Below are positions 42,049-48,169 of a stretch of DNA of 48,169 nt, piece after piece (within the stretch, counting starts at the first letter, position 1; each line of letters starts with the position of its first letter). The DNA is taken from positions 1 to 48,169 of the forward strand of contig JAQXOT010000013.1 in NCBI GenBank assembly GCA_029099845.1. The letters are read 5' to 3'. Source of the DNA: a bacterium. GTDB lineage: Bacteria > Bacillota_I > Bacilli_A > RF39 > UBA660. The notes below the pieces were generated by a model. That model saw only the letters and a program-made list of their open reading frames with translations, searched no databases and was not told the origin of the DNA. Position numbers and translations under genes: made by a program.

Positions 42049-43260
42049 ATGGAAAAAGAAAAATATTTAGTAGTTAATGCTGGTAGTTCATCTTTAAAAT
42101 TTTCATTATATGAAATGCCAGCACAAGAAGAACTAGTTAATGTATATGTTGAAAAAATAGGTTCAAAAGATTGCTTTTGGACATTAAAAATGAATGGTGA
42201 AAAAATCAAGAAAAATGCTCCATTAAAAGATCATTCAGAAGCCGTAGAAAAAATGATGCAAGAGCTTATTGACAATAAACTAATTGAAAATATTAATGAA
42301 ATCAAAGGTGTTGGTCATAGAGTTCTTCATGGTGGAGAGTTCTACGCTGAATCAGTAAAAATTGATGATGAGGTTTTATCAAATATTGAATCAATTATTG
42401 ATTTAGGACCTCTTCACTTACCACCTGCTATTAATGTTATTAAGTACATGCAAACGATTATGTCAAAAGATGTACCACAAGTTGCTGTATTTGACACAGC
42501 TTTTCATCAAAGTATGCCAAAAGAAAGCTATATATATCCTGTACCATATGAATGGTATGAAAAATATGGTGTAAGAAAATATGGTTTCCATGGAACTAGT
42601 TATAGATATATAACTAAAACTATGGAAGAAAAACTAAATAAGAAAACTGTTAATTTAATTATTTGTCATATTGGAAGTGGAGCTTCTATTGCGGCCGTTA
42701 AAGATAGTAAATGCTTCAATACAACTATGGGGCTAACTCCACTTGCTGGGTTAATGATGGGAACTCGCTCTGGTGATATTGATCCTTCAATTCTTGAATA
42801 TATTTGCAAAAAAACTAATATGACAATAAAAGAAGCGACTAACATTTTAAATAAGGAAAGTGGCCTAAAAGGAATTTCTGGTGAAAATGATTTCCGTGAT
42901 GTTGAGGAACTAATGTCTAAAGGAGACGAAAAAGCTACACTAGCTTTTGAAATGATAAAAAATAGCATTGTAAAATTTATTTCTCAATATTATATTGAAT
43001 TAGATGGAGAGGTAGATGGCATAGTCTTTACTGCCGGTGCTGGTGAGAACGATATTGATTTAAGAAGAGAAGTTGTTAAGAAACTAAAACCACTAGGTAT
43101 TATCCTAGATGAAGAAGCCAATGACAATATTGCTAAATTCAGAACTCAAAAAAGTGGACTTATAACAACCCCTGAATCAAAAGTTCCAGCTTACGTTGAG
43201 CCAACTGATGAAGAATCAGTAATATTAATGGATACTTATACAATTGCTAAAAATAACTAA
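42049..43260 (+). CDS. ackA: Acetate kinase
   Basis: 403 residues, ribosome site AGGAGG. It makes ATP from acetyl phosphate, yielding acetate in fermentation. ASKHA-fold motifs: VNAGSSSLKFSLY (phosphate 1), GHRVLHGGE, DTAFHQSMP, KYGFHGTSY, NLIICHIGSGASIAAVK, GLTPLAGLMMGTRSGDIDP and IVFTAGAGENDIDLR (adenosine), all in normal order. A Phe follows the first DTA and the catalytic Asp/Arg pair is kept. It is monocistronic; pta is not adjacent. Confidence 0.98.
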   Translation: MEKEKYLVVNAGSSSLKFSLYEMPAQEELVNVYVEKIGSKDCFWTLKMNGEKIKKNAPLKDHSEAVEKMMQELIDNKLIENINEIKGVGHRVLHGGEFYAESVKIDDEVLSNIESIIDLGPLHLPPAINVIKYMQTIMSKDVPQVAVFDTAFHQSMPKESYIYPVPYEWYEKYGVRKYGFHGTSYRYITKTMEEKLNKKTVNLIICHIGSGASIAAVKDSKCFNTTMGLTPLAGLMMGTRSGDIDPSILEYICKKTNMTIKEATNILNKESGLKGISGENDFRDVEELMSKGDEKATLAFEMIKNSIVKFISQYYIELDGEVDGIVFTAGAGENDIDLRREVVKKLKPLGIILDEEANDNIAKFRTQKSGLITTPESKVPAYVEPTDEESVILMDTYTIAKNN

Positions 43261-43336
43261 TATATAGAAAGTGCAATTAAGTTTCTTTATCAAATAGTGT
43301 TGATAAGCAATAAATTTGATAAATGAATTAATATTT

Positions 43337-43369
43337 AAGAGTGATTTAAAATTTAAAATCACTCTTTTC
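43337..43369 (+). terminator. Terminator of ackA
   Basis: AAGAGTGATTT / AAATCACTCTT, 11 perfect pairs, followed by T residues. Confidence 0.85.
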
Positions 43370-43390
43370 TAATGCCTTTAATTAAAAGAC

Positions 43391-43657
43391 CATATTTTTA
43401 TATCCAAAACTAATAATGCTAATGAAAGCCTATATACAATAGAAATCGTAGAAGAAAAGACTATTTTAAAACCTTAAAATTACAGTTATTTGAAGAAAAT
43501 GAATTAACATCAGCAGAGTATCAATATTTATTCAGAAAGCATTTATTTATGGATGCTCAACGACATAAGAGGTTTTGAATATCTAGGAAATACTAAGAGA
43601 CTAGAAGAAACAGGTTTTGATAGAAAAGTAATAAGGGAATATAATGGTACTAATTAA
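43391..43657 (+). pseudogene. Decayed gene fragment with several frameshifts
   Basis: Coding-like segments in shifting frames: HIFISKTNNANESLYTIEIVEEK up to a stop near 43478, then LFEENELTSAEYQYLFRKHLFMDAQRH, then after another shift RGFEYLGNTKRLEETGFDRKV, ending at TAA 43655-43657. Together they suggest one ~85-residue product broken by indels. I do not recognise the family; there is no start codon or ribosome site. The remainder of 43370-43757 shows no other gene. Confidence 0.5.
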
Positions 43658-43757
43658 TTTTAACGCCTATTTTTGCGTAAATTTACACATAAAAATGAAA
43701 AAAACCAGAAAATATTAAAACGAGTAAGTATAATTGAATTATAGAGGAGTAAGACAA

Positions 43758-45173
43758 ATGAAGAAATTAAATGAAAAAGGATTTACATTAATAGAACTTT
43801 TAGCAGTCATTGTAATAATATCTATACTTATGATGATTGCAATTCCTAGTGTTTCTCGGATAATTGAAAAATCAAGAATAGATTCTTTTGTAACTACAGC
43901 AAAAGCATATGTTAATGCAGCTAAAAACTTATGGACAGCTGATTCTTTAACATGTGGTAATAATAATACATATGTTTCTGGAGTGGATGATGGAGATTAC
44001 TATATTTTAATAGACACAAGTGATGATACTATTTCTCCATTGATAGAGAAAAATAGTAAATCACCTTGGGGAGGTAGAGATTTAAAAGGTTACGTTCGTA
44101 TTACAAAAGCAGGGGATGGAGATAAAGTTACTAAATATTATGTTGCTTTAACTGATGGAACACATGCAATATATGACGATGTATTTAACCCAATAGAATC
44201 ATATCAGTTAGATAGAAATGATGTAATAAATGATATTACTAAAGAATCAAAAAAATTAAAAAAGATTCAAACAACTCCATTTGAAATAAATAAATATACA
44301 ACATGTAGTGAAGAAAGTGTAACATGGACAGGAACTTCAAGCCCTTATAAAGATAGTTATGAACCAAAAACAGAAGGAGTAGCATATGCTTTATTTTCAG
44401 AAACCGACAACTCATTAACTTTCGTACGTTCTGAAGCCGAAATTAAACCAGGCGATGTTTATGAAGGAATAAAGGTAACAAAGGTTTATACAGGCTTTGA
44501 AAGAGCAGATTATCATTCATCTGATTTTGTTCCTTGGCATGGTGAAAGCAGAGCAATTAGGAAAATTGAGGTAAGAGATATAATAAAACCAATTAGCACA
44601 GCACACTGGTTTTATGAGTTTGAATATTGTTCAGATGTAAATGTTGCCAACTTAGATACATCAAACGTTACAAATATGAGAAGTATGTTTAGAGATTTAG
44701 GATATTATGGTGAAGATATATATTTGGATTTGAGTGGTTTTAATACAAGTAATGTTACATATTTACCTTATATTTTTATGTCAACAGGATATAAAGCTAA
44801 AAATATTACGATAGATTTAACTGGGTGGAATACTAGTAAAATTACAGATATGAGTGATTTTTTCTGGAGAGTTGGTGAATACGCAACAACAGTAAATATA
44901 ATAGGCATTGAAGATTTTGATACAAGCAAAGTTACAAATATGTCTAGTATGTTTTATGCAGTTGGTGAAAATGCCACAACTCTTAATTTAGGCGATTTAA
45001 GTAAATGGGATACATCGAATGTAACTAATATGGAGAGTATGTTCTGTAAAACAGGATATAATGCATCTTTTTCATTGGACTTAAGTAACTGGAATGTTAA
45101 TAATGTTACTAGACATGGTAGTTTTAATTATAATGTATCTTATAAGATAAAATCTCCAATTTGGGTTAATTAA
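43758..45173 (+). CDS. Type IV prepilin-like protein with DUF285/BspA-like repeats
   Basis: 471 residues from the ATG at 43758, with AGAGGAG upstream; the in-frame TTG at 43734 lies before that site. The N-terminus MKKLNEKGFTLIELLAVIVIISI is a classical class III signal: prepilin peptidase would cut after EKG and methylate Phe. A pilin-like middle (~30-250) with a Cys pair follows. From ~298 come five or so DUF285-type repeats (NLDTSNVTNMRSMF, FNTSNVTYLPYIF, WNTSKITDMSDFF, FDTSKVTNMSSMF, WDTSNVTNMESMF), with ~25-30 residues between units. Such repeats are known in BspA-like adhesins and Mollicutes surface proteins. Fusion to a prepilin head implies display on or assembly by a pilus-like fibre. 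Codon use is more AT-rich than ackA. Confidence 0.85.
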   Translation: MKKLNEKGFTLIELLAVIVIISILMMIAIPSVSRIIEKSRIDSFVTTAKAYVNAAKNLWTADSLTCGNNNTYVSGVDDGDYYILIDTSDDTISPLIEKNSKSPWGGRDLKGYVRITKAGDGDKVTKYYVALTDGTHAIYDDVFNPIESYQLDRNDVINDITKESKKLKKIQTTPFEINKYTTCSEESVTWTGTSSPYKDSYEPKTEGVAYALFSETDNSLTFVRSEAEIKPGDVYEGIKVTKVYTGFERADYHSSDFVPWHGESRAIRKIEVRDIIKPISTAHWFYEFEYCSDVNVANLDTSNVTNMRSMFRDLGYYGEDIYLDLSGFNTSNVTYLPYIFMSTGYKAKNITIDLTGWNTSKITDMSDFFWRVGEYATTVNIIGIEDFDTSKVTNMSSMFYAVGENATTLNLGDLSKWDTSNVTNMESMFCKTGYNASFSLDLSNWNVNNVTRHGSFNYNVSYKIKSPIWVN

Positions 45174-45184
45174 AAACAAAGCTT

Positions 45185-45211
45185 AAAGACATAGAAATAT
45201 GTCTTTTTTAT
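45185..45211 (+). terminator. Terminator of the prepilin gene
   Basis: AAAGACATA / TATGTCTTT with a GAAA tetraloop and T-tract. Confidence 0.85.
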
Positions 45212-45333
45212 TGCCTAAAATTTAGGATTTATTAAACCGATCACGAACTTATCAGAAAAAGCACTTTATTCTTTAAACTTTCAATTAGTTCTTTTTTTTC
45301 TAAAAAAACATAGAAATAACTAAGAGGTGAAAT

Positions 45334-46257
45334 ATGTTTTTTAAAAAAATAGATGAACGTATAAAAGTAGTATTTCTCATAATTTTAATTCTTTTTATAT
45401 TCATAATTTTAAGAGTCTTTTACATTCAAGTGGTTGATTATAAAAAATTAAATACTTATGCCGCAAACTTATGGAGTAGAGACTTGCCAATAGAAGCTAA
45501 TAGGGGCTTAATTCTTGATCGCAATGGGACAGTTTTAGCCGATAATCTTACAACTACTAGTCTAGTTTTAATTCCAAATCAAATCAAAGATAAGGAAGAT
45601 GCCACCAAAAAACTGGCTGATATTTTAGGCATATCATATGAACAAATGAAAGAACATGTATATAAAGAAACATCAATAGAACGTGTTCACCCAGAAGGAA
45701 GAAGACTATCATATGATATAGCCGAAAAAATATCTGCTTTAGAGCTAGACGGAATCTATCTAGTTAAAGAGGCTAAAAGATATTATCCTTATGGAAATTT
45801 ATTATCACATTCCCTAGGCTATGTTGGAATAGATAATCAAGGACTATCTGGCTTAGAACTACAGTATGATGAATATCTTACTGGCAAAAGCGGTGCCATT
45901 AAGTATTTTTCAGATGCCAAAGGAAATAAATTAAATCTATCTGATATATATGTAGAACCTCAAGATGGAATGAATATTAGTCTAACAATTGATATAAACA
46001 TTCAAAAATCCATTGAGCGAGAACTAGATAATATTGTTGATATGTTCACGCCAGATATGGCTTTAGCCTTAGCTATGGATCCTAAAACAGGAGAAATTTT
46101 AGGTATGGGATCCCGTCCTGGCTATGACCCAAATAGTTATCAAAACTATAGTCAAGAAGTATTAAGTAGAAATTTGCCAGTTTTCTCATCATATGAACCA
46201 GGATCTACCTTCAAGAACGTAACTCCACTTTTTAGTAATTTTATTTTAAAGTTATAA
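45334..46257 (+). CDS. Class B PBP (SpoVD-like), N-terminal part, interrupted
   Basis: 307 residues, ribosome site AGAGGTGA. A membrane helix (~12-32) and the PBP dimerisation domain (WSRDLPIEANRGLILDRNG; KRYYPYGNLLSHSLGYVG; GLSGLELQYDEYLTG) are followed by the start of the transpeptidase domain (ALALAMDPKTGEILGMGSRPGYDPNSY). The active-site motif EPGSTFK is reached at 46195-46215. Then the sequence departs from the family and stops after NVTPLFSNFILKL. The expected SxN and KTG motifs are therefore lost. The dimerisation domain reads like SpoVD/FtsI. A recombinase-carrying element begins directly downstream, so the missing C-terminal half is probably on its far side, outside the window. As it stands, the product cannot be a transpeptidase. 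Confidence 0.85.
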   Translation: MFFKKIDERIKVVFLIILILFIFIILRVFYIQVVDYKKLNTYAANLWSRDLPIEANRGLILDRNGTVLADNLTTTSLVLIPNQIKDKEDATKKLADILGISYEQMKEHVYKETSIERVHPEGRRLSYDIAEKISALELDGIYLVKEAKRYYPYGNLLSHSLGYVGIDNQGLSGLELQYDEYLTGKSGAIKYFSDAKGNKLNLSDIYVEPQDGMNISLTIDINIQKSIERELDNIVDMFTPDMALALAMDPKTGEILGMGSRPGYDPNSYQNYSQEVLSRNLPVFSSYEPGSTFKNVTPLFSNFILKL

Positions 46258-46280
46258 ATATTATTTATTGGTGATGATAA

Positions 46281-46427
46281 TTGATAAATAATAAAATATT
46301 TGAACTTCAAATACAAATAATAATTAACACTAATTTATTAAAAAAAAAAGTAATAGATGTAAATACATTTTTAAAAGTAAATGATAAATTATTGAGAAAT
46401 ATTAGATTGTTGCGAAATAAATATTAA
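46281..46427 (+). CDS. Small ORF upstream of the recombinase (SHOCT-like N-terminal domain?)
   Basis: 48 residues, TTG start after GGTGATGATAA. The sequence FELQIQIIINTNLLKKKVIDVNTFLKVNDKLLRNI resembles the short helical pattern (Q-x-x-x-N-x-x-L-L-K-x-x-x-I-D...F...N-x-x-L) of small proteins found before recombinases in Firmicutes integrative elements. It is separated from the recombinase by only 19 bases, so it is cotranscribed. A recombination directionality factor is an attractive but unproved role. Too short for confident family assignment. Confidence 0.5.
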   Translation: MINNKIFELQIQIIINTNLLKKKVIDVNTFLKVNDKLLRNIRLLRNKY

Positions 46428-46446
46428 TTGTGAGAGGAGTAGTATT

Positions 46447-48169
46447 ATGAATTATGATAAAATATTAAAATCAATAATGCTTGGAGAAAAAATTTATGAT
46501 CTTCCTCTTCGAGTATGCTACTATTGTAGGGTTTCAACAGATTCTGATGTTCAATTAAATTCGTTAGGAAATCAATTAGAATATTATGAAAACTATATTA
46601 AATCAAAACCAAAATGGATTTTTTCTGGTGGTTATATTGAAGAAGGAAAAACAGGTGTTAGAGTTGATGTTAGACCGAGTTTTAAAAAAATGATATTCGA
46701 TGCAAAACATAATAAATTTGATTTAATAATTACAAAAGAAGTATCTAGATTTGCTCGTGATTTAGAAGATAGTATTCATTATATAAGGGAGCTAAAAGAT
46801 TCTGGAGTTGGTGTATTTTTTGAAAATCAAAATTTGAATACATTTGATTCTAATTCTGAATTAATTTTAAATATAATGTTTAATTTAGCTCAAGATGAAT
46901 CTAGAAAATTATCTGCAAGAGTAAAGTTTGGACATAGACAAGCCATTGAAAATGGACATGTGCTAGGTAGTTCAAATATCACGGGATATAAAAAAGATAA
47001 TTGTAAATTAGTAATAGTCGAAAATGAAGCTAAATTTATAAAAGTATTGTTTGAATTGTATGCAAGTGGAAAATATGGTTTTCATAAATTATCAAAGAAA
47101 TTATCAGAGTTAGGATATCTTAATAAAAAAGGAAAACTATATGATAAAGATTCTTTAAAACGTATGATAGAAAATCCTAAATACAAAGGATATTATCGTG
47201 CAAGGACTTACGAAATACTTGATTATAGAACAAAGAGAAGGAAAAAAAATAGTACAGAAGATCAAATATTATATAAATGTGAAGATGGAAGTATTCCATC
47301 AATTATATCTGAAGAACTTTGGGATAAAGCTAATGCAATATTAAAAACACGTACTAAAGGATATAAAAGTAATGATTATTGGTCTGGTGGCTTAAAATAT
47401 GCTTTTAGTTCAAAATTATATTGTAAGGAACATAATACAAATTTTCAAAGATCACATGGTAGTAGAAATAAGAATAGACCTACGTGGAGTTGCGGTATGT
47501 ATTTACAGCATAGATTGGCTGCATGTGAATCTCCAATTATTGCTGAAATAGACTTGTACAACATCTTATCATCTATAATGAATTATATTATTCCACAAAA
47601 GGAAAATGTTGTTGATGATTTGCTAAAATTATATGAGAGTATAGATATAACTAATGATTATGATAAAGAATTAGAATTTCTTAATACTAATATAAAAACT
47701 ATTGAAGAAAAGAAATTAATGATGCTTGATTTAATTTACAATGGAGATATAAGTAAAGAGTCCTTTAAGGTGCAATTTGATAAATATGATCAAGAAATTA
47801 AAAATTTGAACGTAGAGAAAAATGATTTAATTGAACAAATTGAACGATTAAAAAATAGTCATAATAATTCTGATAGAATAAAAAAATCAATAGAAGAAGA
47901 AATTAATGGTGGTTCATTGAACGAGTTTATCAGAAAATTTGTTGATGAAATAATAATATCTAAAATAGATGGCGATAGACATAACATTAAGCTTGAAATA
48001 TATTTGGATTTATTAGGTGAAGAAAAATCAAAAACTAAGGGCGCAAGACACATAAATGGTGCTACTACTAATGATATTCTTTATTTAGAAAATCAAACTT
48101 GCGATACTATCGAGATTAAGAGAGCGATAGATAATCCAAATAGATTTACATACAATGTTTATTTAAAAA
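46447..48169 (+). CDS. Large serine recombinase (integrase), 3' truncated by window
   Basis: At least 574 residues with GAGGAG ribosome site; the frame stays open to the window end. The N-terminal resolvase domain has YCRVSTDSD (catalytic Ser ~30), then EVSRFARD with the conserved Arg, and LAQDESRKLSARVKFG at its end. The recombinase domain (~175-270, with ITGYKK, YASGKYGFHKLSKKL, NPKYKGYYR) is followed by a zinc ribbon (YCKEH, then WSCGMYLQHRLAAC) and a long coiled-coil segment (~385-470), the layout of large serine integrases. These catalyse site-specific integration and, with a directionality factor, excision. The neighbouring split PBP gene is the target site. Confidence 0.93.
   Translation, partial: MNYDKILKSIMLGEKIYDLPLRVCYYCRVSTDSDVQLNSLGNQLEYYENYIKSKPKWIFSGGYIEEGKTGVRVDVRPSFKKMIFDAKHNKFDLIITKEVSRFARDLEDSIHYIRELKDSGVGVFFENQNLNTFDSNSELILNIMFNLAQDESRKLSARVKFGHRQAIENGHVLGSSNITGYKKDNCKLVIVENEAKFIKVLFELYASGKYGFHKLSKKLSELGYLNKKGKLYDKDSLKRMIENPKYKGYYRARTYEILDYRTKRRKKNSTEDQILYKCEDGSIPSIISEELWDKANAILKTRTKGYKSNDYWSGGLKYAFSSKLYCKEHNTNFQRSHGSRNKNRPTWSCGMYLQHRLAACESPIIAEIDLYNILSSIMNYIIPQKENVVDDLLKLYESIDITNDYDKELEFLNTNIKTIEEKKLMMLDLIYNGDISKESFKVQFDKYDQEIKNLNVEKNDLIEQIERLKNSHNNSDRIKKSIEEEINGGSLNEFIRKFVDEIIISKIDGDRHNIKLEIYLDLLGEEKSKTKGARHINGATTNDILYLENQTCDTIEIKRAIDNPNRFTYNVYLK

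Larger units (their letters stand above)
46216..48169 (+). mobile_element. Left end of a serine-recombinase integrative element
   Basis: Sequence unrelated to a PBP begins right after the SxxK codons (46204-46215) and carries, in the same direction, a 48-residue ORF and a large serine recombinase. The exact crossover cannot be fixed without the other end but must lie near 46213-46222. The element runs off the window. Confidence 0.8.

Noticed and set aside
44640-45110. CRISPR-like or tandem DNA repeats
   Set aside because: The repetition is at protein level (DUF285 units); the DNA copies differ and the spacing is codon-driven.

Overview
The window comes from an AT-rich, low-GC Gram-positive bacterium that uses the standard genetic code: TGG encodes Trp, and several genes end in TGA inside or next to good operon junctions, so the Mycoplasma code is excluded. 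Gene content and order (rpsO-pnp, smc, comEA-comEC, dnaI near a T-box and thrS, mraZ-rsmH-ftsL-pbp, peptidoglycan enzymes, type IV prepilin-like proteins) fit a Bacilli or Mollicutes-related gut lineage that still has a cell wall. That placement is an inference from family resemblance. Promoters are typical SigA type (TTGACA/TTGTCA, 16-18 bp, TATAAT), and most transcription units end in clear hairpin plus U-tract terminators. No rRNA, tRNA, CRISPR array or replication origin was seen.

Layout. 1-2650: the 3' part of a large pilin-like, cysteine-rich surface protein, then a small membrane transporter. 2659-4814: a small DNA-binding-like protein, a previously unassigned three-way-junction RNA element with two sister hairpins, and a Ro/TROVE-like DUF2828 protein with a VWA domain. 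5089-6228: a frameshifted HNH-like gene and a convergent CAAX-type membrane protease. 6324-15032: rpsO, pnp, a catalytically degenerate deacetylase, a short-armed Smc, an M3-like metallopeptidase and (minus strand) peptide deformylase. 15164-21225: a tiny YjcZ-like protein with a SigK-like promoter, FtsW, a PLC-like protein, a stand-alone c-di-AMP phosphodiesterase-like DHH protein, and comEA-comEC. 21226-22316: a scar region with an orphan gene and a decayed second copy of part of comEC. 22317-26702: dnaI, an M23 peptidase, and a threonine T-box driving an MBL-fold hydrolase plus a ThrS that lacks the TGS domain. 26785-31676: three tandem TPR paralogues. 31772-35665: the mraZ-led division cluster, with three MraZ boxes spaced exactly 10 bp. 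35709-39168: four membrane-anchored exoproteins of uncertain role. 39234-43260: DUF1292, a coiled-coil protein, a flavin reductase-rubredoxin fusion, a DUF1307 lipoprotein and acetate kinase. 43391-48169: an accessory zone with a decayed gene, a prepilin carrying DUF285/BspA-like repeats, and a SpoVD-like penicillin-binding protein cut at its active-site SxxK motif by an element carrying a large serine recombinase.

The strongest candidates for new biology are (i) the serine-recombinase element inside the active-site codons of a SpoVD/PBP gene, which resembles developmentally excised sporulation-gene interruptions; (ii) the two-hairpin structured RNA directly before the Ro-like gene; (iii) the probable AUA start codon of comEA; and (iv) the comEC relic flanking an orphan gene. 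Functions below rest on motifs read by eye, without database searches.
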